Positions 1-6,444 of a DNA stretch of 19,945 bases are shown piece by piece. The position numbers and the translations under genes were made by a program. This DNA is from an uncultured Muribaculaceae bacterium (GTDB lineage Bacteria > Bacteroidota > Bacteroidia > Bacteroidales > Muribaculaceae): contig CAJUMI010000041.1 in NCBI GenBank assembly GCA_910587545.1, forward strand, positions 1 to 19,945. Reading direction: 5' to 3'. How positions within the stretch are numbered: position 1 is the stretch's first letter; each line of letters opens with the position of its first letter. The notes under the pieces were generated by a model. The model was not told the DNA's origin and ran no database searches. It saw only the letters and a program-made list of their open reading frames with translations.

Positions 1-50
1 CCTCACAGGCGGAACCAGAATCCGACGTGCTACCATTACACCACAAGGCA
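1..50 (-). tRNA. tRNA-Gln (anticodon CTG), 5' part, runs off the window
   Basis: Read on the minus strand, positions 50 to 1 give a tRNA 5' half. The acceptor strand is TGCCTTG, the D stem/loop is GTGT AATGGTA GCAC, and the anticodon loop TTCTGGT has T33 followed by the anticodon CTG, which reads the CAG glutamine codon. The variable region and the start of the T arm follow. The T loop and the 3' acceptor strand lie outside the window. The base pair at the top of the anticodon stem looks mismatched. The acceptor sequence and the CTG anticodon in a TT-CTG-GT loop match bacterial tRNA-Gln as I know it. Confidence 0.88.
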
Positions 51-599
51 ATTTAACGCTTTCGGAAAGCTGTTACAGCAAGCGCTCTTGCGTAGTTGCT
101 TCCGTTTTGCGAGTGCAAAGTTAGTCCATATTTTTTGAACACACAAATTTTTTACCAACTTTTTTGAACCGAAATACAAAAACGTTATCAAAAAGACGTT
201 TTATAATTGATTTTTGGGACGGATACGATGGATTGGTAGTGACACGATATATCCTGTCCGCAGGACAAGACTACAAATTTACGGGCAACTATGATCTGTT
301 GTAATGGCAATGGCTTCGCATATGCTGTCGCGATGTATCGCACCCGCACAAGGATCGGAATTTCTAACGCAGAGATATTGTCGGGTGCAAAATCGAGTAA
401 TTCCATTCGCACCTCATAGAAATTTCAACCCTATCGCCAAACAAGAGATTGTTAATCAATAGTATCTCCAATCAAGATATGACAGATCAAACGATCTTAA
501 CACATATCCAATATAACATTACAAATCAACTAATTCCGCACAAAAGAAGCATTTATTTGAAACTTAGATACAATGAAATATCGTCGATACTCCCTCTAA
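51..599. other. Gene-free stretch beside the tRNA
   Basis: Apart from the tRNA promoter and its leader I see no gene here. Two short open frames exist (72-74 codons on the minus strand at 188-412 and 76 codons on the plus strand at 449-679). Neither has a recognisable domain, a good ribosome site or family-like composition. A small stem (arms at 255-259 and 263-267) is too weak to call a terminator. The second open frame runs over the start of the decayed gene described next in another frame. Confidence 0.5.
116..147 (-). promoter_or_regulatory. Bacteroidota-type promoter for the tRNA-Gln gene
   Basis: On the minus strand a TTTG box (plus positions 144-147) is followed by exactly 20 nt and then TAACTTTG (116-123), a full match to the Bacteroidota consensus TTTG-N19-21-TAnnTTTG. 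Transcription would start near 108-112 and run into the tRNA at 50 after a leader of about 60 nt. Confidence 0.8.
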
Positions 600-955
600 A
601 TGAAATCTCTACGCACAATTTTGCTCACCGCTCTGCTTCCGCCTGGCTGCAACGTATCGGATCAGGTCGCGGCCACTAAGACCAACCTGAATATGTCGGC
701 GACTACGTAGAGGAGTGGCGCAGACATTCCACCACCCTGCCCCAGCAATAGCAGGTGGCCATCTACAGCGACACGATCACCGACAACGAAGCGATCTATG
801 ATATCTGAGCCGCTCCATCACGATATCTAATTGACGGTCAAGGCACGATATCGCCCAACGACGCTCCGCCGCAACTGATACTCAATATTGAATTCCGAAT
901 GACCCGACGGACGGAATATAATTCCACTGAGGATTGTGTGGTAATTACATTATAA
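600..955 (+). pseudogene. Decayed small lipoprotein-like gene
   Basis: An ATG at 600 opens a typical secretion signal, MKSLRTILLTALLPPGC, whose cysteine at residue 17 sits where a lipoprotein cysteine would. This frame stops at 708-710. Coding-like sequence continues in the next frame from about 683 (YVGDYVEEWRRHSTTLPQQ, then QVAIYSDTITDNEAIYDI, then DGQGTISPNDAPPQLIL) to a final TAA at 953-955, with two in-frame stops (one after PQQ, one at 806-808). One frameshift plus two stops within about 118 codons suggests a dead gene for a short exported lipoprotein of unknown function. Alternatively these are chance open stretches, but the protein-like composition before and after the stops argues otherwise. 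Confidence 0.45.
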
Positions 956-968
956 ATTGCTACTTTTG
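937..968 (+). promoter_or_regulatory. Promoter for the hypothetical gene at 990
   Basis: TGTG (937-940), 20 nt, then TACTTTTG (961-968). The -7 box is a perfect TAnnTTTG and the -33 box matches TTTG in three of four positions. The predicted RNA start near 973-976 leaves a leader of about 15 nt before the ATG at 990, which supports that start over the upstream TTG at 957. Confidence 0.6.
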
Positions 969-989
969 GGTGTATTAAACTATTTCGAT

Positions 990-1685
990 ATGGATAACCG
1001 CCGATTTTCAGTGACAGCCGATGAACTCATGACGGAGTGTCTTCGCCGAAAATATTGCGAACTTCTGTCGCAACCCGAAGTGTTTCCGTCAGAGGAAAAC
1101 TGGGAATTCATTATATCCAACCGCCTGGCCGGCCTCTGCGACAGACTATACCGCAAATATATCGTATCGCTTATGCTCGAAGAGGACAAACGCTGTGACT
1201 TTCATCAACTGGCGATCAAAAATTTTCCACGTTACATAGAGGCTATCGATCGTCAGGAGGCGATTGAGGCGGTGTACGCCGACCCATGTTCCGAGCGGGA
1301 TGCATTTGTCGGGCTGGTCTACACATGCCGGCTGTTTGACTGCGCGCATATTGGCTCGCTCATCGACGACGGCCGCCCCGACCTTGCCGCCGACCTGCTG
1401 GGCGCGTATCAGCCTGAATATGACGGCGACACGATCGATGCCATGCAGTTTATGCTGACTCGTTTCGACACGCTGCCAGTTCTCGGCTCAATCGAGATGC
1501 ACAAAGGTCTGTTCAGATCGGAGCGGAGATATATCTGTCCTGACGGACATCTTAATCCTCAGGACGCGATTTACTGCCGCGAAGAAAATTGCGGAAAAGA
1601 CATCAACGGTCTGACCGAAGCCCAACGCACCGCAATCGAAAACTTCGCCCGACGCATAGAAGTGCTCCGTGACATGCTCGACTGA
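990..1685 (+). CDS. Hypothetical protein with C-terminal Cys/His (zinc-ribbon-like) motif
   Basis: A 231-residue soluble protein that I do not recognise. It has no signal peptide or membrane segment. Most of it is acidic and helical-looking. Near the C-terminus is a cluster of possible metal ligands, C183-x2-H186 followed by C196-x4-C201 (in the stretch YICPDGHLNP...YCREENCGKD), which resembles a small zinc ribbon or knuckle. A short helical tail follows. The reading frame extends upstream to a TTG at 957, but that codon overlaps the promoter -7 box (961-968), so the ATG at 990 is preferred. It is transcribed alone, convergent with the aminotransferase gene, and a strong hairpin lies just after the stop. 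The Cys/His cluster is directly visible; metal binding is inferred, and I propose no function. Confidence 0.75.
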   Translation: MDNRRFSVTADELMTECLRRKYCELLSQPEVFPSEENWEFIISNRLAGLCDRLYRKYIVSLMLEEDKRCDFHQLAIKNFPRYIEAIDRQEAIEAVYADPCSERDAFVGLVYTCRLFDCAHIGSLIDDGRPDLAADLLGAYQPEYDGDTIDAMQFMLTRFDTLPVLGSIEMHKGLFRSERRYICPDGHLNPQDAIYCREENCGKDINGLTEAQRTAIENFARRIEVLRDMLD

Positions 1686-1705
1686 CCCCCTACCCCCCCG
1701 AAAAC

Positions 1706-1743
1706 ACAGGCTCGGCCGCTGAAAAATCAGCAGCCGAGCCTGT
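1706..1743. terminator. Bidirectional hairpin terminator between convergent genes
   Basis: The arms 1706-1722 and 1727-1743 are complementary over 17 positions with one C/A mismatch around an AAAA loop (core AGGCTCGGC/GCCGAGCCT). It lies between the stop at 1685 and the aminotransferase stop at 1785, so it can serve both strands. A second GC-rich stem (GTCCCG at 1752-1757, CGGGAC at 1767-1772) lies next to it on the aminotransferase side. Confidence 0.75.
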
Positions 1744-1784
1744 ACTATCCTGTCCCGTCCTGGATGCGGGACGGAAATGGTTGT

Positions 1785-3107
1785 TTAACTGTCTATTGAG
1801 TTCTTGATCGTGTCGACAATGTAACGGACATCGTCGTCGGTGACGTAGGGGCCGGCGGGGAGACAGAGGCCGATGGCGAAGAGAGATTCGGCCACGCCGT
1901 TGACATAGGCGGGAGCGTCTTTGTAGACGGGCTGTCGGTGCATCGGTTTCCAGAGGGGACGGGCTTCGACGTTGGCGGCATCTAAGGCGAGGCGCATGGC
2001 CTCGACATTGGCGTTGGGCTGGCAGTCGGTGGTCGGGGTCTTGGCCGCGTGGACCACTCCGGCTGCTCCGCCGACGGCTCCGTGAAGGATCTCGGCGTAG
2101 GCGTTCTCCTGTCCCTTTATTTTCAGCGAGGGGTCGAGGGTCACGGTGCAGAGCCAGAAGTTGGAGTCATAGCGCGGCGAGGGGTTCTCGTGCAGGGTCA
2201 CTCCCCCGACACCGTTGAGCAATTCTTTGTACAAGGCCTGAACGTGCTTGTGGTGCGCGATGTGGTCGTCGATCACGGTCATCTGGCCGCGGCCGATGCC
2301 GGCGCAGATGTTGGACATGCGGTAGTTGTAGCCTATGTCAGTGTGCTGATAGTAGGGATATGCCTCGCGGGCCTGGGTGGCATAGTATAGGATCTCTTTG
2401 GCTGAGGCTTCATCGGGACAGATCAGCGCTCCGCCGCCTGAGGTGGTGATCATCTTGTTGCCGTTGAAACTGAGCACCCCATAGCGGCCGAACGTGCCAA
2501 GTACCTGTCCGTCGAAACGCGAGCCGAGTCCTTCGGCGGCGTCCTCGATGACCGGGATTTCGTAACGGCCGGCAATCTCCATGATGCGATCGATTGCGTA
2601 CGGCATACCGTAGAGCGCCACCGGCACAATAGCCTTCGGCTTCTTGCCAGTCTTGGCTATACGGTCCTTGATGGCCGCTTCGAGCAGCTCCGGATCCATG
2701 TTCCACGACTCGCGTTCAGAGTCGACAAACACAGGCGTGGCTCCAAGGTAGGTGATCGGATGGCTCGAGGCGCAGAATGTGAACGACTGCACGATCACCT
2801 CGTCGCCCTTGCCGACGCCGCAGGCCTGAAGCGCCAAGTGCACCGCAGCGGTACCGGCACTGAGTCCGACAACCTTTTTGCTCAATGCGCAATGCCCATT
2901 GCCCAATACCCTATTTTCATCCGCCGATCCGGATTGAGTATTATGCGTTGAAAATTTTGTATTCACAAAATTTTCCAAGTCAGCCTCGAAGCCGTTGACG
3001 TTGGGTCCCATCGGCACAACCCAGTTGGTGTCGAAAGCCTCCTTTATAAAATCCTGCTCCCGCCCGCTCATGTGAGCCAGACAGAGATAAATTCGATTTC
3101 TTGTCAT
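1785..3107 (-). CDS. DegT/DnrJ/EryC1/StrS family sugar aminotransferase with an in-frame insertion
   Basis: A PLP-dependent aminotransferase that would put an amino group on a 4-keto-6-deoxy nucleotide sugar. The family fold is clear: the N-terminal stretch RIYLCLAHMSGREQDFIKEAF, the cofactor-binding GLSAGTAAVHLAL (81-93), EDAAEGLGS (188-196), and the Schiff-base lysine K218 in SFNGNKMITT. At 440 residues it is longer than its usual relatives (about 370-410). The extra length sits at residues 48-77, between ENFV and KKVVGLSAGT, and is encoded by a repeat-rich stretch of DNA (2880-2974). It is last in the minus-strand order, cut off from the acyltransferases by the plus-strand ATPase gene at 3193-4338 and by a second copy of its own 5' end. 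It may be PglE-like or like WcfR of Bacteroides fragilis PSA; the exact substrate cannot be read from sequence. No minus-strand promoter was found between 3108 and 3192. Confidence 0.9.
   Translation of the reverse strand: MTRNRIYLCLAHMSGREQDFIKEAFDTNWVVPMGPNVNGFEADLENFVNTKFSTHNTQSGSADENRVLGNGHCALSKKVVGLSAGTAAVHLALQACGVGKGDEVIVQSFTFCASSHPITYLGATPVFVDSERESWNMDPELLEAAIKDRIAKTGKKPKAIVPVALYGMPYAIDRIMEIAGRYEIPVIEDAAEGLGSRFDGQVLGTFGRYGVLSFNGNKMITTSGGGALICPDEASAKEILYYATQAREAYPYYQHTDIGYNYRMSNICAGIGRGQMTVIDDHIAHHKHVQALYKELLNGVGGVTLHENPSPRYDSNFWLCTVTLDPSLKIKGQENAYAEILHGAVGGAAGVVHAAKTPTTDCQPNANVEAMRLALDAANVEARPLWKPMHRQPVYKDAPAYVNGVAESLFAIGLCLPAGPYVTDDDVRYIVDTIKNSIDS
2880..2974. repeat. Palindromic/heptad repeat element inserted in frame in the aminotransferase gene
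   Basis: On the plus strand four imperfect 7-bp units follow each other (GCTCAAT, GCGCAAT, GCCCATT, GCCCAAT; 2880-2907). Related units in the opposite sense (ATTGAGT, ATTATGC) lie at 2933-2946. In between is a small stem (ATCCG 2919-2923 / CGGAT 2930-2934). The element ends with a perfect inverted repeat, AAAATTTTGT (2951-2960) and ACAAAATTTT (2965-2974), around a 4-nt loop. The stretch encodes about 28-30 extra residues of the aminotransferase without breaking its frame. This layout resembles small palindromic elements that settle inside genes, such as the Rickettsia palindromic elements, but I cannot name the family. Confidence 0.6.
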
Positions 3108-3124
3108 TGTTATAACTTATAATA

Positions 3125-3155
3125 TTTGAATTCTCATATATTTGGACTATATTTG
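3125..3155 (+). promoter_or_regulatory. Promoter of the DUF4143 ATPase gene
   Basis: TTTG (3125-3128), 19 nt, TATATTTG (3148-3155): a full match to the Bacteroidota consensus. The predicted RNA start near 3159-3162 falls within the first arm of the hairpin that covers the leader. Confidence 0.7.
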
Positions 3156-3187
3156 CGCTAATTTAAAATCTAATTTTAAAATAGCGC
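3155..3187 (+). promoter_or_regulatory. Leader hairpin just before the ATPase start codon
   Basis: The arms GCGCTA..TTTAAAAT (3155-3169) and its complement ending TAGCGC (3173-3187) pair over 15 positions with one mismatch around a 3-nt loop. It ends 5 nt before the ATG at 3193, so it could hide the ribosome site or be a boundary palindrome of the cassette. The AT-rich core (ATTTAAAAT) resembles the hairpin after the gene at 4347-4376. Confidence 0.55.
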
Positions 3188-3192
3188 AGAAT

Positions 3193-4338
3193 ATGAACTA
3201 TATACCTCGTCAAATAACCCCTTTGATTCTAAGAGCGGAAAAATATTTCCCTGTGGTAGTGATAACCGGCCCACGTCAGTCTGGTAAATCCACGTTGGCA
3301 AGAACTATATTCCCTGACTTCCGTGAATATAATTTTGAAGATGTCTCTTTACGGGAAAAGGTCGCTGACGATCCTAAACTGTTTTTAGACAATTGTGGCG
3401 GCAAGGTGATACTTGATGAAGTACAGCATATTCCCGATCTGTTCTCATACATACAGATTGCTGTAGACCATGATGAACAACGACGGTTCATATTGTCCGG
3501 TAGCAACAATTTTGCATTAATGGAAAAAATAACGCAGTCATTGGCGGGGAGAGCGGCCTTGTTTACATTGCTTCCCATGAGTTTGAAGGAATGCGGTACA
3601 TATTCAAATAATTCCACTGAAGAATTGCTTTGCAATGGTTTATATCCATCAGTAATCACAGGAAAGCGACCGTCAGATCTGTTCTACCCCGGATACTATT
3701 CAACTTATATCGAACGCGATGTGAGGCAACTCAGAAACATCAGCTCGATGAACCAGTTCAAAACATTCATGCGTTTACTTGCCGGTAGATGTGGCACTGA
3801 GTTTAACGCCAATGCCCTTGCGACAGAGATCGGAATAACCTCTCCTACCGTAAAATCCTGGCTGTCCATTCTTGAGGCATCATATATAGTCTTTACGCTC
3901 TCTCCATATTATGCCAACATCAACAAGCGGCTCACGAAAACGCCGAAGGTATATTTCTACGATACAGGTTTGCTGTGCTTTCTACTCGGAATCAATACAG
4001 CGGACCATCTCGAAAATCATCCATTGAGAGGCGCTGTGTTTGAAAATCTTGCAGTAATAGAATTACTTAAAGAACAATATAATACCGGTAAATCTTCAAA
4101 CCTTTATTTCTATCGCGAAAACCGAGGGAAGGAAGTAGATATTGTCAGATTTGATGGCATCAGCATTGATCTTTTCGAGGTGAAGGCCGCAAAGACATTT
4201 CATTCTGATTTCACAAGGAATCTCAAATATCTCAGTGATGTCCTCGGGGATAAAGTCAGGGATTCTGTGGTAGTCTACGACGGTGATTATATTCCGCCTT
4301 CAGTGATAAATATCCGTCAGCTTACCACAAAATATTAG
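3193..4338 (+). CDS. AAA_14/DUF4143 family ATP-binding protein
   Basis: A 381-residue ATPase of the common but poorly understood AAA_14 + DUF4143 group. Walker A is GPRQSGKST at residues 26-34, Walker B is KVILDEVQ with D75-E76, and a sensor-like FILSGSNN follows at about 94-101. The C-terminal DUF4143 part carries YFYDTGLLCFLLGI and then NLYFYRENRGKEVDIV followed by LFEVKAAKT, the D...ExK arrangement of restriction-endonuclease-like folds. An upstream in-frame TTG at 3142 lies within the promoter region; the ATG at 3193 follows the leader hairpin. The gene runs against the polysaccharide operon, has its own promoter and terminator, and sits between a broken and an intact copy of the aminotransferase 5' end. 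It therefore looks like an inserted cassette and not part of sugar metabolism. The molecular role of the family is not known to me. Confidence 0.88.
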   Translation: MNYIPRQITPLILRAEKYFPVVVITGPRQSGKSTLARTIFPDFREYNFEDVSLREKVADDPKLFLDNCGGKVILDEVQHIPDLFSYIQIAVDHDEQRRFILSGSNNFALMEKITQSLAGRAALFTLLPMSLKECGTYSNNSTEELLCNGLYPSVITGKRPSDLFYPGYYSTYIERDVRQLRNISSMNQFKTFMRLLAGRCGTEFNANALATEIGITSPTVKSWLSILEASYIVFTLSPYYANINKRLTKTPKVYFYDTGLLCFLLGINTADHLENHPLRGAVFENLAVIELLKEQYNTGKSSNLYFYRENRGKEVDIVRFDGISIDLFEVKAAKTFHSDFTRNLKYLSDVLGDKVRDSVVVYDGDYIPPSVINIRQLTTKY

Positions 4339-4346
4339 ACTCATAT

Positions 4347-4376
4347 CTGCACAAATTTAAAATTAAATTTGTGCAG
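4347..4376 (+). terminator. Perfect AT-rich hairpin after the ATPase gene
   Basis: The arms CTGCACAAATTTAA (4347-4360) and TTAAATTTGTGCAG (4363-4376) pair perfectly over 14 bp around a 2-nt loop, starting 8 nt after the stop codon. No strong U-run follows, so it may be a terminator for either strand or the right-hand palindrome of a mobile cassette. Confidence 0.65.
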
Positions 4377-4398
4377 GGTTATTATTAAATTATTGCCA

Positions 4399-4506
4399 TT
4401 AGCATCTCGCCGGCACAACCCAGTTGGTGTCGAAGGACTCCTTTATAAAATCCAGCTCTCCGCCCGACATGTGCGCCGGACAGAGATAAATTCGTTCGCA
4501 TCTCAT
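4399..4506 (-). pseudogene. 5' remnant of a second DegT-type aminotransferase gene
   Basis: From the ATG at 4506 the minus strand encodes 35 residues beginning MRCERIYLCPAHMSGGE and containing DFIKESFDTNWVVPA, then stops. This is nearly the same as residues 5-33 of the intact aminotransferase (RIYLCLAHMSGREQDFIKEAFDTNWVVPM). The DNA at 4410-4492 matches 3010-3093 at roughly 88% by eye. The remnant begins 4 nt after the acyltransferase stop at 4511, exactly where an operon-coupled aminotransferase gene would be expected, so it probably marks the original site of that gene. The body of the gene is absent here; the DUF4143 cassette lies between the remnant and the intact gene. Confidence 0.8.
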
Positions 4507-4510
4507 ATTG

Positions 4511-5128
4511 TTATTGTTGTATTTTACTATTTATCCTGACGATTTTGGCTGGGATCCCTACTGCGGTAGATCCGTCAGGTATATCGTTTAAGACTGTCGC
4601 TCCAGCTCCGATTGTGCACCATTTCCCAATTTTGATTCCGGGGATGACTGATGCCCCGACTCCGATATGGGTACCTTCTCCAAGATGTACATTGCCGCAA
4701 AGAGCGACGTTTGGCGAGATATGGACGAAATCATCAATTACACATTCATGGTCTATCGAAGCGTTGGTATTGATAATACAATGTCGGCCTATGTGTGCGT
4801 CCGCATTTATCGTCGTTCCTGCCATTACTACCGTCCGTGTCCCAATCTTTGCTGATCCCGAGACATTTGCTGATGGATGAATTGCTCTGACGAATTCGCA
4901 GTCAAGTCGCTCGGCAATTAACTTGCGTATACGGTTGTTGCCTATGCTGATAATAATTGGAGAAAGACCGGCGGCAGAGTGTAAAACCTCAATTCCTGCA
5001 AGTCCACTCAGTTGCGGATTATCATCGATTAGAGCCTTGACGGCAATGCCATTTGCATGAAGGATGTCAAGAATTACCTTTGCATGGCCACTCGCGCCGT
5101 AGAGAAACACCTTACGCCGCGGAGCCAT
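4511..5128 (-). CDS. NeuD/PglD-type sugar acyltransferase
   Basis: A 205-residue acyl-CoA-dependent N- or O-acyltransferase. The N-terminal nucleotide-sugar binding part starts VFLYGASGHAKVILDIL (residues 7-23). A left-handed beta-helix of hexapeptide repeats follows (GSAKIGTRTVVMAG...NVHLGEGTHIGVGASVIPG) and ends IPDGSTAVGIPAKIV. His127 in NASIDHEC is at the position of the catalytic His of PglD, and His136 follows in FVHISP. PglD acetylates the 4-amino group of UDP-4-amino-sugars, so this enzyme would act right after the DegT aminotransferase. It lies 14 nt downstream of the other acyltransferase and 4 nt before the aminotransferase remnant. The acyl group and the sugar cannot be decided from sequence. 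Confidence 0.88.
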   Translation of the reverse strand: MAPRRKVFLYGASGHAKVILDILHANGIAVKALIDDNPQLSGLAGIEVLHSAAGLSPIIISIGNNRIRKLIAERLDCEFVRAIHPSANVSGSAKIGTRTVVMAGTTINADAHIGRHCIINTNASIDHECVIDDFVHISPNVALCGNVHLGEGTHIGVGASVIPGIKIGKWCTIGAGATVLNDIPDGSTAVGIPAKIVRINSKIQQ

Positions 5129-5142
5129 AGTAGAACCTTATT

Positions 5143-5823
5143 TCACCCCCCCCTGTTTATATTACTGTCACTCAGTACATTATACCCATCTTTATATTTC
5201 AATACTTTTGCGGGTACGCCAGCCACGACTGCTCCATCAGGGACATCTTTGATAACAACCGCACCTGCGCCAATCAAGCAATCTTCGCCAAGAGTATTAA
5301 GTCCGGTCATAATAGTCGAGCCGATTCCGCAATAAGCATATTTCTTAGCATGTATGGAAGCACCGAAATTGCACCCTGTTGATAAGAATACTCCCTCGTC
5401 CAATATGTTATGGTGTGCAATGTTTACTCCCATGCTAATCATTGTAAAATCTTTTACTTCAGTGTCCGGCATAATTCGCGAACCAAGAAGGATGTAAACC
5501 CCTTCTCCAATTTTAACGTTTGGTGAAATTACTACAGATGGGTGTATATAATTAGGCGTTTTTAGTCCAAGTGTCCTAGCTTTTTTCAGAAATTGGACTC
5601 TTAATTTATTATTGCCAAGAGGACAGAAGACCCCATCTATGCCATATTGTTCCTGTATGGAATCCATTAAAGTTGTCGGGCCTAAAACTGGGATACCTTG
5701 AATAAAATTGCCCATCTCTTTAGGATCATCATCCAAAAAACCGATTATTTCAAAACCGGCCTCACTAAGGAAAGAGAGATATACTTCACCATATTTACCG
5801 GCACCGATAATTACACACTTCAT
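5143..5823 (-). CDS. Second NeuD/PglD-like acyltransferase (hexapeptide repeat)
   Basis: A 226-residue protein with the same two-part layout as its neighbour: MKCVIIGAGKYGEVYLSFL, a Rossmann-like start, then a beta-helix from about residue 97 (VVISPNVKIGEGVYILLG) to IKDVPDGAVVAGVPAKVL. A His pair H137-H138 in MGVNIAHHNIL sits at the catalytic position. The two proteins are clearly different in sequence, so this is not a recent duplication. The frame extends to a TTG two codons upstream, but the ATG at 5823, 2 nt after the transferase stop codon (TGA, 5826-5828), is the better start. Two acyltransferases in tandem suggest two acyl-decorated amino groups or one O- and one N-acylation; this is inference. 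Confidence 0.85.
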   Translation of the reverse strand: MKCVIIGAGKYGEVYLSFLSEAGFEIIGFLDDDPKEMGNFIQGIPVLGPTTLMDSIQEQYGIDGVFCPLGNNKLRVQFLKKARTLGLKTPNYIHPSVVISPNVKIGEGVYILLGSRIMPDTEVKDFTMISMGVNIAHHNILDEGVFLSTGCNFGASIHAKKYAYCGIGSTIMTGLNTLGEDCLIGAGAVVIKDVPDGAVVAGVPAKVLKYKDGYNVLSDSNINRGG

Positions 5824-5825
5824 AA

Positions 5826-6440
5826 TCAATTATGTCCGTTAAAAGGGAACATTGTCACTTGTCCTTCAGCAGATATTCCCTCGCGTTTAAAAACTTTTTG
5901 TATCGTTAATAAGATAATTTTACAATCAAGAATAAAAGACACATTATCCACATACCATACATCGAGTTCGAATTTCTTATGCCACGAGATGGAATTCCGT
6001 CCATGGGTTTGGGCCCAACCTGTAATTCCCGGACGAAGTTCATGACGACGAGCTTGTTCTGTATTGTATAGCGGAAGATAGTCTACTCTGAGAGGTCGCG
6101 GCCCTATTAGCGACATATCTCCCTTGAATACATTCCACAACTGCGGCAACTCGTCGATAGAAGTCGATCTCACGATCCTACCAACTTTAGTCAGACGCTC
6201 GGCGTCAGGTAACAATTTACCGTCAGCATCGCGCTCATCTGTCATGGTCTTGAACTTGACGACACGAAAAATCTTGCCGTTTTTGCCCGGGCGTTCCTGA
6301 AAGAAGAATGCACCGGCTCCTTTGTTGGCGAAATGCAGCCAAATTGTGACAGCAGCCAACGGCACCGCGAGGACTAACAGTGCAACTCCTGAGGCGACAA
6401 TGTCTATTGTCCGTTTGAAAAAATCACGATATGGTTTCAT
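5826..6440 (-). CDS. PglC/WcfS-type monotopic phosphoglycosyl transferase (initiating sugar transferase)
   Basis: This 204-residue protein belongs to the bacterial sugar transferase family, in the minimal form without the large N-terminal membrane part. The single hydrophobic re-entrant helix is at about 12-36, with the usual KRTIDI start. The catalytic Asp-Glu pair is D96-E97 in RSTSIDELPQLWNVFKGDMSLIGPRPL, and the conserved FQERPGKNGKIFRVVKFKTM lies at about 47-66. Such enzymes transfer a phospho-sugar from a UDP-sugar to undecaprenyl phosphate at the inner face of the membrane and so start the repeat unit. With the DegT and PglD-like neighbours the substrate is likely a diamino- or acetamido-amino-dideoxyhexose (bacillosamine- or AATGal-like). 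It starts 4 nt after the ATPase gene and ends 2 nt before the acyltransferase start, so the three are probably co-translated. Confidence 0.92.
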   Translation of the reverse strand: MKPYRDFFKRTIDIVASGVALLVLAVPLAAVTIWLHFANKGAGAFFFQERPGKNGKIFRVVKFKTMTDERDADGKLLPDAERLTKVGRIVRSTSIDELPQLWNVFKGDMSLIGPRPLRVDYLPLYNTEQARRHELRPGITGWAQTHGRNSISWHKKFELDVWYVDNVSFILDCKIILLTIQKVFKREGISAEGQVTMFPFNGHN

Positions 6441-6444
6441 ATTA

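Noticed and set aside
131..170. Direct repeat TTTTTGAAC at 131-140 and 161-169
   Set aside because: Two copies only, in the AT-rich region around the tRNA promoter; explained by composition and promoter elements, no array.
188..412. Minus-strand open frame of 72-74 codons
   Set aside because: No family resemblance, no promoter or ribosome site that fits, and it starts with GTG or a weakly supported ATG; listed only as part of the gene-free stretch.
449..679. Plus-strand open frame of 76 codons
   Set aside because: Low-complexity composition, and it overlaps the signal-peptide-like start at 600 in another frame, which looks more like real coding sequence.
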